The notes: generated from the letters alone by a model not told the origin. DNA of 64,000 nt from Diaporthe sp. PMI_573 (GCA_021399435.1 JAJTUP010000005.1:1-64000), one strand, 5' to 3'; positions 34,600 through 46,914 are shown, counted from the first letter of the stretch. Program-made: numbers and translations.

Positions 34600-35397
34600 T
34601 AGAGTCTCCGAATGAATAGTAGGAAGAGGAAATTTCGGCCCTAGGTATGAGATAAAGCTGAACAAGGTGAGTAGTCAGATCTGTGTGCGCTGTCGGGCTC
34701 GGGATCCTTCGAGAGTCATCAATTCAAAGGCCGGCTTGAGGCCAACGGCAGCAGTATTACTCACCCCCTCCGTGTGATACCTGGTGGAGTCAGACCCGCG
34801 ATCAACATCAGCTGCGGGGCTAGATGACGCCAGAGAGATCCTTTGTCTTGTCATTGCATAGGTAGTCTAGTCTGAAAGTCGTCACAAAGTCACTCCCTTG
34901 GCGACATTGCAATTGCAAGGATGACTTTGGGTTAGTCCAGCGGGTGCCATGCGAAAGTCTCACACGAATGCTGGAGTCTGAGTATGTTGCAGAAGTTAAG
35001 TAAACATCCGTACTTGGTAGCAGCTCCCGACCAGAACCATCTGGATCGAGTATCTTTCCTGAAAAGTATGTCCATAGGCTTTTTCAATGCGAATACAGTA
35101 GGAATCAGAACTCAATGATGAGACAAGCACAGCTTGCTATGAGCCAACTGGCTTGATGAGGATAGTAGAGGCTATGAAATTAAGAAGTAGCTAGAGTGAC
35201 GATTGAGGAATTCAAGACAGGAAAGAAAAAGACACAATAGAGCTGTTGATTCTTTTATATATATATTACATTATAGAGATTTCTGCCCAAAACTGTGAGT
35301 TTATCTAGTCTCCTTTCTAAGCGATGGGAAGGGCGGTGATGGTCTACGGTGTAGCGTTGGAATTACAACAAATGCTGAATCAGAATGACGACAAAGT
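34600..35397. other. PKS-NRPS upstream region, no gene seen
   Basis: Remaining promoter space of the PKS-NRPS and the 3' end of the regulator gene. No supported coding region was found. Confidence 0.6.
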
Positions 35398-36026
35398 CTA
35401 GGGAGCAATGCGGTCGCGCAAAAGCCGCTTCGCCTTTTTAATGGCCTTGCGCAGGTACTGTATCCCTCCCTGGCCCTCCTCCGGGCGGCCAGCCTCTTCT
35501 TTCCGGAGCATTGACCCGGCCACCCGGACAAACCCGTGGGCATTAAGCAAGCCGCCGGTTCCACCGCCGCCACGCGTGCCAATATGGAACTCACGAGGCA
35601 GTCCGAGCAACCTCTCCATCCTCTCAAAACTGTTTGTCACCATCTGAATGAACATGGTGGTCTGAAGATTTCCGGATTCTGTAATGAACGGATTAGTGGG
35701 GGAAATTCACACAGAAACTGGTGTAGTCGATTACGATGATTCCTGACTATGGAGTAATAGGAACAACTTACGAAGGTGACATTCATCAAAGCCACAGAAG
35801 CCAGAGATGGGAGTCATCCTGCCGTGGTTTGTGTCGGCCACATGCTCAAGGTACTGCCGGATATGTGTGAAAACAGCAACGTGGAGCCGCAGGATGTGCA
35901 CGTAACAGATGAGAGCAAGGGATATCATGGATGGGTCCGGTGGCGGTTTCGGCGCAGAGCTCATGCTGCTGGGCGGCGTGGAAGCGGCAAGATCGGGTGA
36001 AGAAGCAGAGGACGTAGACATTCTGC

Positions 36027-36058
<32 letters not shown>

Positions 36059-37221
36059 TTCGACGAGGTTGCCATCCGGTGGTTGCTTGCCAGCGGCGGC
36101 GCATGGGCAGCGTGAAGCATGTCATGAAAGGCACCCGGAGACTGGTCGGGAAGTGACCGAGAGTCAGTGACGGCGGCCAGGATATCCAGGTAGCCTCGTG
36201 TAGAGTTGAGTATGTCCCCTAGCAGCGGGGTGGTGGCAGTGGGGGCGGCACCGGGTCTCTCACGCTCCACCACGATGAGTTTCCTCAGCGTCCCGTCGGG
36301 CGGACTGTTGACCAAGCGTCGCAGTTGGGTTGCCAGTTCCAGGTTGACCCGAGACAAATCCTCCATCCTGCGATAGTGAGTCTCCTCGGTTGAGATGGTG
36401 CTCGAGGGCAGACCAAGCCCCCAGAGGTCCGGATCAACCAGAGGTGACTGCTCCAGCATGTCGCCTTCTTGAACAGTTTGGGGCCAAGGCAGCCCGGAGA
36501 GTTGAGCATCTTCTCCCGTGCCGTTCTTGTTGGTCAAATCACCGGCCAAGTAGTCGCTCATGGCGAAACCGCTCGTGTCCCATTCTGGAGGGACGAGTGT
36601 CTGTGGTCTGGGCGGAGATCCCCGATGTGGATGCGATGGCTGTACGGATCCAGTCACTATTTCCATGATTGGACTCCATCCTGGGGAACTGACATGACTC
36701 CGTGATCTTGCTCCTGCGCCTTGATCTGGTTTCCCAAAGGCATCCAGGGATGGCCATTCAAATGTGGCGAATGCCGGAGTGAAACCGACCGGGGATGCAG
36801 ATGGCCTTGCCTGTGGTTGTTCGGCAAAGGTCCGCCCGGGCGTCGTTTCCACCTGGGGTTCACCCTGTAGAGGCGTTTTCCCTTGACCTTGTTGACCCTT
36901 GCTTTGATCTCGAGCATCTCGGTCGTCTTTGTGGTGGCGCCGGCGCTTGAGGGATGACATGGCCATGGTACCAGAGCTCGTGGTGGTGCTGATGCTTTTC
37001 GTCGAGCGGCCATCCGTATCGTGGTCTGCAAATGTGTAGTGTCGCATGTGATAGATCGGGGTGGTCAGACATTTGGCATCAGCCTTCGCGCAACGATCGC
37101 ACCGCCCGCTCGGGTCATTTCCCTCACGCGAGCACCCAAGCTTCTGGCCCCGGCAGCGGTCACAGGCTGAGCGCCGCGAGGACGGAACAGTCATGGACGC
37201 CTGGTCACTTCCCGATAGCAT
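35398..37221 (-). CDS. AflR-type Zn2Cys6 transcription factor
   Basis: Exons 37221-35772 and 35678-35398, with a 93-nt intron (35771-35679, donor gtaagt, acceptor cattacag) whose removal joins HL to QSGNLQTTMFIQ; 576 residues. The N-terminal zinc cluster, about residues 19-51, reads ACDRCRGQKLGC ... CDRCAKADAKC and has the six cysteines that bind two zinc ions and DNA. A basic KRRRHHK region (about residue 93) may be a nuclear signal. A serine run lies near residue 395, and the C-terminal segment (ERMERLLGLP) resembles the AflR regulatory domain. It lies 1 kb upstream of the PKS-NRPS on the same strand and is the likely pathway activator. Confidence 0.93.
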
Positions 37222-37542
37222 TTTTCTTCTCGGGTTTGTATGGGTTCGATCTGGTCCCTGGGACCGGGACGGTGGATGACGAGAGAAGCACGGGTGTCTT
37301 GGGGCCAGATCTTGACGAGCACTGAGGACTTTTGGGGAGCACTTGTAGACAGGGTGATGTTAAAGACGCCTGGAATCATGAGAAAGCTTCGACGGAGAAT
37401 TATACAGCCGCACAGCGGTCCGCATTTCTCGTCCACAAGCTTTGTAGGGATTATGAGTCTCTGCAGGCAGGTTGCATGGAACCAGACGGTCGGTGACGGC
37501 TTTCTTGGTGAGCAGACACCTCGTCAGAATCCGGAGCAGACC

Positions 37543-37558
37543 CGTGTCAGCTGACACG
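37543..37558. promoter_or_regulatory. 16-bp perfect palindrome upstream of the regulator
   Basis: CGTGTCAGCTGACACG is a perfect inverted repeat with no spacer, about 325 bp upstream of the regulator start. Dimeric zinc-cluster or bHLH proteins bind such symmetric sites (it contains the E-box CAGCTG). It may serve autoregulation; this is unproven. Confidence 0.4.
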
Positions 37559-40059
37559 TCAGCTCCATGCAGATCCCCCCAGGATAAGATTGCTGTGCCA
37601 TAGAGCTGTCACTTCCCTTGGATTACGTCTTCCTTGGCTCCAGGCTCTCTCTTGCCGCATTGGCCGCCTTTTGTTCCGTCATGTTTCCCACATCGGGAAT
37701 TCCCTTTCTTGTGGGTCTCCTGAAAGTGGAACGATCTCCTCCACCTCGATCCTTTCGATGCGATCTACTCAGGCGCTGTGAATGGATTACCTAACTCGTG
37801 CCGCCCGTGGAAAGTTAGGGTTACTTTGACAATTGTGTCCAAGTGCAGTTCAAGAAGCACGCGACATCGGCTTGAATAATTGGTCAGAGAACAATTCGGA
37901 CAGGCCCGCACCATGCTTATGACTTGCTACCCGGCGCCCACCGCCCCATGATAGATCTGGGCAGGAAAACCACTGCCAAGCCTCGTAATGGCCTGATCCC
38001 TTGTTTTGCAATCCATTCCTGCGTCTAGGGTAGTCTCTTTACAGAACTTCAGCCGTGCCGGTTCCTGATGCTGAAATGCTAATTAGTTGAATCTCTGAGA
38101 CATAATTCGTCCAGTGCTACGGTGTTGAAATAGCCAGGATGAGCATATTAGAATAGGTGTAGAAATAAAAGAGGAATAAAGCCTTAGAGAGATTCTCAGA
38201 GATGCACCTTTCCCTTGAGAGCTGCTGGGTGGAGAGAGGTGCTTAGAAAGCGGAGTAGGACAGATATGTGACTAGACGTAGGAGGGGTGGGATGAGGTAC
38301 CGGACGTGGGGTACGCCTTTACGCTCCCTCAGCTGCGGCACACCCACATATATCTACCTACGTAGGCAGATAGCTCTCAGAGCTCCGGAATTGTTTAGCT
38401 GCAGCGGGTTGTTGAAATATAATTTCTGATTGGTTGAGATTCCAATGGCTGACTGGGTCACTACTGTAGTCTTGGTGCTGAGTAAGATAGAGGACACGAG
38501 TAGGAGGGAGCGTGAGTAGGAGCATAGGTGTAGAAGTAGAAGGAGAGATACTTGAGGAAGAGAGAGGTACTCTGGTCTGCAGCTGGTCTTTGATCCTGAT
38601 TCTGTAGGTACTCTAGGAAGGAGCAGGGGTGTTGGCGTGATAACGGCATTTCATGGCCCTTCCACACCTATGAAAGACGAACAGCTCTCTGCCTACCACT
38701 GCTCTTCGAGGATTGAGTAATCACGGACCTCTGACACCACCACATTAACAGAAAGGGGATATGTGACCAAGTAGGGTATGTTTCGGATGCCGAAACCATT
38801 GATTCCAGCAAGTAATAAAAATCATAAAGTGCTGATAGCGGGTGGGTGGTTAGAGGTTGTGGGGGAACAAGCACTATGATGGGGGGTGAAAGTCTCTTGC
38901 ATACTATAGTAAGATGCTTTAATCGACTAGTCAGCGCTGCTGAATCAGAAATACGGGCCCGGCATCCATGTGGGGTGCACGGCATGCATATGAGGGTGTG
39001 AGGCATTCACCTTACGGCGCGCAGACATGTGTTCCTTTTCTTCCTGACCACTTTGGTTTGCCAGATGCTTACTCACCCCCTAATTGTTGCAGTTGTAGTC
39101 CGCGAGGGACTATTACACACTTGCACCTTGGCGGACCAATCTCGACCCATCTTCGGCAGACATGGAGCATCATCTTACGCTCCAACCTCGTGTCAACATT
39201 CTGAGATCGGCATAGCGTTTGCATTCCTTACAAGTACTCCTAAAACACCTTTTCAACCCTGGCCAAAGGCTCCCACATCGAGTTTACTTTGAAGCTGGCC
39301 TCCGAGAGTTTACATTAGCGTCTTCAACCCCTGTAGAAGAACGTAAGTATATTCCGTATAGATTTCAGTTGGGAAGGGAGACTTGCAAGATTCGACCGAT
39401 ATCCACGTAATGCGTTTACCACAGTATTCCTTTAGGACCAATAATGACACGATTATTGGAGGAAAGTGAGTCATAATAAGGTCCCCTTGGTGTAAAAAAA
39501 TCAAAGAGTATAATGAAAAGGTATTTGGATGATTATGAAACTGGGAACGGGCTAGCTATTACGTGCGTGGGACCCAGGAAAGAATTTTTGATGCGTCACG
39601 CCTTACGCTGTATTTGCAATATTGAGACCATTTTACATAAATGGGATGGTAGGATTTCCAGGCTCCACCTTCCGTCATATTATTTAGCCCCACATTCAAG
39701 AGCAGCTCTTAGAAGGATTTCGGCATCACAACTCGGAGGTCCAAATAGGGCATACCAACCCGAGTCCGAGTGCCTGCTTACCTCTACCCAGCGGCCCCGG
39801 CTCCGTAAAGCATGGAAACTTCTCGGAGGTAGTGACGATACCCCGGTGTCTTCGAAGGGCTCACAGGGACAGTCTATGTAGACGGATAAAAATGAGACTG
39901 ACTGTATGCCTCAGTCGTTTCCTGTTCGTGTCCGACCAATGTTACCATTGTTGCTATTGCCACCGATCTTTGTCTTTTTACATTGATCCTAACCAGCTTT
40001 CTCCTGAAAAATCGTTGTATGTTGTGTCTCGAGGGTGAATATACGCATCAAACAACGCT
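37559..40059. other. Long intergenic region between regulator and P450, no gene seen
   Basis: 2.5 kb that separates two divergent cluster genes. Only short frames without splice-supported extension occur. It contains a short CCTACGTAGG palindrome near 38360 and AT-rich tracts. It could hold decayed genes, but none is recognisable. Confidence 0.55.
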
Positions 40060-41883
40060 ATGGCTGTCGTCGACATGCTGAGTTGGGCAACCTCGGGATG
40101 GACTCCCGTGTGGCTGGCCGCCTCGGGCGGCTTGGTGTACACCGTAGCGAGCTGCATCTACCTTCTATACTTTCACCCTGCCTCCCGATTCCCCGGTCCC
40201 AAGTTGGCAGCCATCTCCTACATTCCATACTGTTATTATTGGTAAGTGCGCTTCCATTTCTGATAGGACTTCACATTCTCGCTTTGGGACAGTATAAATA
40301 ACTGAAAAATTCCAAAGGGTAATGGGCCGTCATCCTTGGCGCCAGGAAGACCTCATCCGTCAGTATGGCGACGTCGTACGGATCGGGCCCAACGATGTTA
40401 TGTTCTACACCCCTCAGGCGGTCATGGATATCTATGGGCCGATGTCGAAGGGCCAGGAGGTGTTCGTCAAGACGAACCTGATGGACTTTGGCCAGGGCGA
40501 CCTGGGCTTCAGCTGGCAGCCCAACCCCGCGATTCGTAAGGCTACGGGGAGGAGAATCCTCCCTGCGTTCAGTAACAAGGCCAATAAGAACAAAGAGCCG
40601 CTGGTGAATGCCTATATTGACCTATTCATACACAAGATGAAGACCTTGGGCGGTAGGCCCGAGGGCCTGCTGATGAATGACTGGCTCTATTGGCTTGCGG
40701 TCGACATGGCAGCTGATCTGGCCTATGGCCGTGAGATGTCGCATCTGAAAGACGGTATGTTAACTATATCTTCTCGTTCCGTCCTAGGTGGTGATTTGAC
40801 GTTACACTCAACACTGACCACTGCGTTCATCCAACCAGGCAAGACATCTGACTTCGCTACAAGCCTTCGAGCCACTTCCTTTCCCGCACAACTAATCCAG
40901 CTCTCCAAGAAGATTCCTGCGATTGGACTTCTGGCCCCGCTCTTCATACCGCTCAGTGTCTACCGTGCCGTACCCGCTATCATCGCCGCCAACCGTGCCG
41001 AGGTACAGGCGCGCATCGATCGACGTGGCAAAACTAAGCACCCAGACTATGTGGACTTCCTCATTGGGCCCGACGACCTGCCGCCAGCGAACAAGAAGGA
41101 GCGTACACACCTTGAGCAGGTAGCTTTCCAAATGTTTGCCGCCGGTTACGACCCTATCAACATCATCACATATGCGGGCCTGTTCTTCCTGCTCCAGAAC
41201 CCCAGTCAGTATTTATTCTTCTCCCGCTAGGGGTTCCCACCCCTGTTTCCGCCTCCCAGAATACATCTATTCGGGGCTCTGAGGCAGATAGCTAATGTAC
41301 AGCAGAGGCGCACGCCAGCCTCAAGGCCGAGATCCGCGAGACATTTGGCAGCTACGACGAAATCACCCACGATGCCCTGATCGGCCTGCCGTACCTGCAA
41401 GCCTTCATCCACGAGTCGCTGCGCAAGCACCTGATCGCGCCCACGGGCACGCCCCGGATCAGCCCAGGCGCCACCGTCGACGGCACCTACGTGCCCAAGG
41501 GCGTCATCGTCGAGTCGAGCCCCTTCACCGCCATGCGCCACGAGCGGTACTTTACCAACCCGCTAGAGTTCCGCCCGGAGCGCTGGCTCCCGCACGACCA
41601 CCCGCTCTACGACGCGCGCTTTGCCGATGACAACCTGCGCTCTTTCTTCCCCTTTAGCCTGGGCGTGCGCCAGTGTGCTGGGCGGGAGATCGCGTGGACG
41701 CAGTATCGGCTCTTTCTTGCCAAGGTGCTGTGGACGTTTGATCTCGAGGCTGTGAGCGGCCATGACAAGTCGTTTGATCAACATGTCACCGCGCATGTTA
41801 TGTGGAATCATCCGGATCTGTATGTGCGTTTCGTGCCTGCCAAGGGACAGGAATTGAATGGGCATCTGCATCCGATTTCGTGA
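40060..41883 (+). CDS. Cytochrome P450 monooxygenase
   Basis: Four exons: 40060-40241, 40318-40754, 40839-41204 and 41303-41883; introns of 76, 84 and 98 nt; 521 residues. The 84-nt intron has no stop in frame, so an unspliced model would carry 28 extra residues. An N-terminal membrane anchor ([20 protein letters not shown]) is followed by the hinge [11 protein letters not shown]. The ExxR motif is in FIHESLRKH, and the haem-binding loop [10 protein letters not shown] carries the Cys ligand. The I-helix reads AAGYDPIN, with Pro where the oxygen-activating Thr normally sits. It is an ER-membrane enzyme likely to hydroxylate or rearrange the PKS-NRPS product. It heads the plus-strand group P450-MFS-enoyl reductase. 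Confidence 0.93.
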
Positions 41884-43346
41884 TCAGATGCAAGGAGCTA
41901 CTTCTACCTGGTAAACAACCCGGGACTTGGATGGGGGTATAGGTTAGGCTGTATTGGAGATGGGGTTATTGGGAAAACATTCGCTAAAGGTGTATAACGC
42001 GGGCAAGATGTTTAGAACTGTCTGGGCGAGCCCCCTGGCTACAGAAATTCACATCGCTGGACCACGGATATGACGGAAAGCATCAAGCTCAGAAGTTGAA
42101 TAGCTCATACTAGGCAAAACAAGATTGAATACATCTGGCGATTTACAAGGTCTTTCACGAACGTTCATGTCCGCTTCCTCTTTGGGTTTCTATTGCACTA
42201 GAGTTCCATTTCATCCCGGGGCTGGCTTGGCGTCTATAACCCAACACTGATTAAATACTTCTTTCGTTTCTCTCTTTTTTTCGTCTTTTTTTTTTGTTTT
42301 GAAAAACAGACAAGCATTCCGTGTGGCAATCTTGAGGCTCGTCTGTGACTCTCAAAAGATAGTGTGTTCAGAATGGGGCAATTCAGTAGTTCCTGTAGTT
42401 AGATCAGCACAGAGCATATACTTAAGGGTTTGAATACGAATCGCATGTGTATTATACTGTTACACCGCTAGGTGGTGGGACGTTTCTCATCTCTTGGGTA
42501 GGGTTTCCCGGGAACTTGTTGGCGTGTGGCAGCGATAGAAGTGCGTAGTTCGTATTGGTCGTGTGCTTGAATGACGAAGAAAAGAGAAGAAAACAGCCCC
42601 TGTGGCATCCTCAAAGATATAAGTATAGCAACACACATATAAGGAGATGATAGCCTTGGTCGTCACTCTTGTGAGTACTTGAACGAGGCCCAACCCTCTT
42701 TAAGTCACATCACAGAAGCGCCTGCCAGCTTTTGCCGTCACCCCTGTTCCGCCCTCGGTTTCAATATTTATTCACACTCCTAGGCTTCAATCAGGTAGAC
42801 TAGCAATATTAGGTGTAATGTCAGCATAAATTAGTTAGGGCCTCCCCCGTGCTGCCGTCGCACTGGTCCGATTCCAGGTTCGCCGAATGTGGCAAAACGA
42901 CTCCGACTTTTCAGGGGCTGCTTTCCAATTAGGAAATCCCACGCCGACTAAGACTTACACGAACGAATGTATCTCGGAGATGTTGCCATGCACTGCAGAT
43001 TCTCTGCTGTCGCACTTCAGCGAGAGCTCGGCCATTCATTGCTTGTTTAAATTGCTTTGTCGCTCTACAATGTCTCCCACGGCACTTCTACCTCTGAATG
43101 TTAAGAGCTCCAAGGTGGATTGTCAACAACCTCATCGCTGACTTAAGGAGCCTGCAACATTTCCCTCATGTGCATTGCGTTTTGCGCGTACTTCGAACGA
43201 CTGACTCTGATTCTCAATAAATACCAGTCAAGCGCAAAAGTGTTAGTCCCCATGTGATGTTTTCTGGAGCTTCTCGTTGAGAGCGCTCCACACGCGACCC
43301 TGCTAAAATCTGAACGTCCAGGGCAAGGCTTATACCGACGGCAGAA
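41884..43346. other. Intergenic region, no gene seen
   Basis: 1.46 kb between P450 and exporter, with T-rich tracts near 42270-42300. No supported gene was found. Confidence 0.6.
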
Positions 43347-45077
43347 ATGTTCCTCAAAAAAGACAAGTCCGGCGCCACCAGTGGCCCCGGTGAGATCCAA
43401 GAGCAGTCTGCAGATACCACGCCGAGCGACACAGACAAGCCCAGCCCCTCGGAGCAGGGACGGGAACAGACCATAATGGAGGAAAAGGACACGGCCCCAA
43501 GATTTGAGCGCGGCTTCCGGTTCTGGGCAATCATCGTCATCCTCGGCATCTCTGGCCTCCTGGGCTCGCTCGAACACACAGTGGTCGTGACGGCGGGGCC
43601 ATACATCCTCCAGGACCTCAACATGCGGGAGGAGTTCGTCTGGATCACCAACGGGTTCTTCGTCACCAGCACAGCCATGACACCACTGCTCGGCCAGCTG
43701 TGCAACATCTTTGGCCGGCGGTGGGTGTTCCTCTCCGTCATCGCCTTCAACACGCTCGGCAGCGGCATCTGCGGCGGCGCGACCAGCGGCGACATGCTGA
43801 TCGCAGGGCGGGCGCTCCAGGGCGCCGGCTCGGGCGGCATCGTCCTGATTATCAATATCATCGTGTCGGATCTCTGTCCCCTACGCCACCGCGGACGATA
43901 CTTTGCTGTGATCCTGGCCATCTATGGCATCGGTCTCGCCACAGGCCCGCTTATTGGTGGTGTCGTTGCGGAACATTCGACGTGGCGCTGGGTCTTTTAC
44001 CTGAGCATACCCATCGGGGGCTTCTCGATGGTCACCATGTTCTTCCTCCTTCGCTACGACCACATCGACAACACAACCATGTTCCAGAAACTACGCAGGC
44101 TCGACCTCATCGGCAATGCCATCCTGGCGGCTAGCACGGTGTCGGTGCTCTACTCGCTGACCTACGCAGGTACAATCTACGCGTGGGCCTCGTGGCACAC
44201 GCTGGTGCCCCTTTTCGTGGGGTTCTTGGGCTTCTTGATATTCGGGTTCTACGAGGCCTCGGGAATCCCAGTCGAGCCCGTGATGCCGATGCGGTTGCTT
44301 GCGCACCGCACATCCATCATCGTCTTCATCAATACCTGGGTGAACGCGGTCATGTATCTGTGGTTCTTGTACTTCCTGCCCATCTACTTCCAGGCCGTGG
44401 CGTTATATTCGCCCACCCGCGCTGGCTACTCGCTCTTCCCGCAGGCCGCTGCTGGCGCCCCCGCCTCGATCATCGCCGGCCTTATCCTCAGCCGCACGGG
44501 TAAATTCAAGGCCCTCCACTTCGCCGGCTTCGCCTTCTGCGCCGTGGGCATGGGGATCACCTCCCTTGTCGACGAGTCAACCTCCATCGTCCACTGGGCC
44601 GCCTGCCAGATCCTCGTGGCGATCGGCGTGGGCTTTGTCGTCGACACGCTACCGCCTGCATTTCAGGCCCCCGTGTCCGAGGACGACCAGGCGGCCGCGA
44701 CATCGTGCTGGGCCTTCATGCGCTCATTCGGCGGCATCTGGGGCGTCGCCATCCCCGCCGTCATCTTCAACAACCGCGTCGACGAGAGGCTGCCCTCGAC
44801 CGTGTCAGACCCGGCAGCCCGCGCGCTGCTGGGACGCGGCGGCGCGTTCCAGGAGGCCTCGGCGAGCTTTGTCAGGCAGTTCACCCCTGAAGTGCAGACC
44901 GAGATCCGAGCCCTCTATGCCGACGCCCTGGACCGCGTCTTCTGGGTCGGGGCTATCTTTGCAGTGGTCGGGGCCCTGCTGTGCCTCATCGAGAAGGAGG
45001 TGCCGATGCGGCTCCACCTTCAGACCAGGTACCACCTTGAGAAGAAGGAGAAGACCTCAGATGGGGATGGTGTGTAG
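43347..45077 (+). CDS. MFS exporter, 14-helix drug:H+ antiporter type
   Basis: Single exon, 576 residues from ATG 43347. A hydrophilic N-terminal tail of about 55 residues precedes many hydrophobic helices. The first helix carries LEHTVVVTAGPYI, the family form of the LDxTIVxxALP motif. The loop after helix two reads GQLCNIFGRRW (motif A). ALQGAGSGGI and YGIGLATGPLIGGVVAEHSTWRWVFYL match motifs B and C of the DHA2 group. Length and helix number fit the 14-segment class. It probably sits in the plasma membrane and exports the cluster product, giving self-protection. Confidence 0.93.
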   Translation: MFLKKDKSGATSGPGEIQEQSADTTPSDTDKPSPSEQGREQTIMEEKDTAPRFERGFRFWAIIVILGISGLLGSLEHTVVVTAGPYILQDLNMREEFVWITNGFFVTSTAMTPLLGQLCNIFGRRWVFLSVIAFNTLGSGICGGATSGDMLIAGRALQGAGSGGIVLIINIIVSDLCPLRHRGRYFAVILAIYGIGLATGPLIGGVVAEHSTWRWVFYLSIPIGGFSMVTMFFLLRYDHIDNTTMFQKLRRLDLIGNAILAASTVSVLYSLTYAGTIYAWASWHTLVPLFVGFLGFLIFGFYEASGIPVEPVMPMRLLAHRTSIIVFINTWVNAVMYLWFLYFLPIYFQAVALYSPTRAGYSLFPQAAAGAPASIIAGLILSRTGKFKALHFAGFAFCAVGMGITSLVDESTSIVHWAACQILVAIGVGFVVDTLPPAFQAPVSEDDQAAATSCWAFMRSFGGIWGVAIPAVIFNNRVDERLPSTVSDPAARALLGRGGAFQEASASFVRQFTPEVQTEIRALYADALDRVFWVGAIFAVVGALLCLIEKEVPMRLHLQTRYHLEKKEKTSDGDGV

Positions 45078-45547
45078 CTGGATCCCGAGACGGACAATGC
45101 TCGCTGAGTCACGAGGCCGATCCGGTCTTTGAAGCGGGAAATTGAATGTCAACAAACCAGTCGGAGCGGAGTCGGAAATGGATGACGGGACTGAGGATAA
45201 CCAAGAATCCAGTTGGGCCGAAAGCATTATCTTATTAGCTCATGTGTGACTATTTCGGGAAAGACTTGTGTAGGATCAATATAGATAGACCGACATTATA
45301 GGGAGGCTTGCAGCCTGGTGGATACCTAGGTAAGCATGTAGTAAGATGGGTGTCCGAGTTCTTCGGCGTCGGCCTTCCCAATCTAGTTTGTGCATTAGAA
45401 TAAACCATTGAGGAAGTCTGATGTCAATCCATGAAGCCATGACTAGACAATGCAACCTGGCATTTAACTCGAGAAAATCAGGTCATTGTAGTGATGCGAG
45501 GCTGGCCATAGCAAACCCACTTGACTCAAGTCTAGTTCACATCCAGA

Positions 45548-46681
45548 ATGCCATCAGCTGTACCCAGGCAGATGTCCGTCCAGAAGGCCCTGGTACAGGA
45601 TGCCAAGGGCGAGCCGGTCCTCGTCGACGATGCACCACTTCCGAAACTCGGCCCCGGCGACATTCTGGTCAAGACTATGATGGTAGCCCTAAATCCCTTT
45701 GACTACAAGATGCCGGCAGCGTCCTCGAGCAAGGGCGCAGTTATGGGCAACGACTTTGTCGGCACAGTGGTGCAGATACACGACGAGGAGGCGAGTACAA
45801 GCCAGGCCGGAAGCGACGACGACACGCGCATCCAGCTCGGAGATACGGTCTGCGGCACCGTTCACGGCTCCAACGCCGCCGACCCTACCAACGGCTCCTT
45901 TGCCGAATATATCCGGGTACCAGCGGATCTAGTCCTGCGAGTCCCCGCCTCCTTCAAGCCGCAGGACGCTGCGACGCTCGGGTGCGCCCTGGGCACCGCC
46001 ATCGTGGCCCTCTGGGACACCGACGGCCTCGACCTCCCCATCAGCCCCGTCTCGCCCGCCCCGCGGGGCTCCGACGAAGCATTCCCCGTCCTGGTCTATG
46101 GTGGCAGCACCGCCTCGGGCACCATGGCCCTCCAGCTCCTTCGCCTCTCGGGGGCAAACCCGCTGATCGCGACCTGCTCGCCGCGCAACTTCGACCTCGC
46201 GCGGTTCTACGGAGCCACATCCGTGTACGACTACACGGACCCGGAGACCCCCTCCCGCATCCGGGCCGAGACGGGCGGTGACCTGGAACACGTGCTCGAC
46301 ACCATCACGGACGCGGGCTCGGTGGCATGCTGCGAGGCGGCCCTCTCGCGGTCCGGCGGGGTGTTGGCGACCCTCGAGCGATGCCCGGACGAGCTGCGCA
46401 CGCGGAGGGCGGTCGATGCGCGCTTTGTCATCGCGCTCGAGGTTTTTGGGAAGGGGTTCGACCTGGGCCCCGAGGGCTATGCGCGGCCCGCCAGCGACGA
46501 GAAACGCAAGGCTGCGGCGCGATGGTTTCGCGTGTTTCAGAGACTGCTGGATGACGGTGAGTTGAGGGCGCATCCGGTCAAGGTGCTGGAGCCGGGCTTT
46601 GGGAGTATTATCAAGGGGTTGGAGCTGCTCAAGTCGCGTTCGGTGTCTGGCTATAAGCTTGTTGTGCCTCTGCATCCCTGA
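45548..46681 (+). CDS. Trans-acting enoyl reductase (LovC family)
   Basis: Single exon, 377 residues from ATG 45548. It is a zinc-free medium-chain dehydrogenase/reductase. The N-terminal substrate domain has VALNPFDYKMP and GNDFVGTVVQI, and the NADPH-binding core carries LVYGGSTASGTMALQLLRLSG and ATCSPRNFDLARFYGATSVYDY. These are the characteristic stretches of LovC, ApdC and related partners of fungal megasynthases. It docks on the PKS and reduces chosen enoyl intermediates that the ER-less synthase cannot. It follows the exporter by 470 bp on the same strand. Confidence 0.94.
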   Translation: MPSAVPRQMSVQKALVQDAKGEPVLVDDAPLPKLGPGDILVKTMMVALNPFDYKMPAASSSKGAVMGNDFVGTVVQIHDEEASTSQAGSDDDTRIQLGDTVCGTVHGSNAADPTNGSFAEYIRVPADLVLRVPASFKPQDAATLGCALGTAIVALWDTDGLDLPISPVSPAPRGSDEAFPVLVYGGSTASGTMALQLLRLSGANPLIATCSPRNFDLARFYGATSVYDYTDPETPSRIRAETGGDLEHVLDTITDAGSVACCEAALSRSGGVLATLERCPDELRTRRAVDARFVIALEVFGKGFDLGPEGYARPASDEKRKAAARWFRVFQRLLDDGELRAHPVKVLEPGFGSIIKGLELLKSRSVSGYKLVVPLHP

Positions 46682-46914
46682 CACGGGCGTTTTGGTTCCC
46701 ATTTCTTCATTATTCAGATAATCGCTTGCATCGATGTGGAATACAGCAGTTTAAAAGAAATGAATTTTCCATTCATCCAGAAAAATGTTTCTTCAATTTG
46801 AATCTTCCCTTGCCAGTTTCACGTGCCTCCCTATTCAACACTATAAACAGCCCCGCCAAAGCTATCCACCACTATACTGATCCATTCTTCCATCTCCATG
46901 ACCACGGCATTACA

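Noticed and set aside
38461..39881. Several open frames between regulator and P450
   Set aside because: All are short, in differing frames, with no splice-supported joins or recognisable motif.
40755..40838. Reading the P450 through without an intron here
   Set aside because: The 84 bases have no stop but begin gtatgt, end ccaaccag and would insert 28 residues unlike P450 sequence after HLKD; splicing is preferred.
45929..46702. 257-codon minus-strand frame
   Set aside because: Opposite the enoyl reductase and rich in Arg/Gly/His without any motif; a shadow frame.
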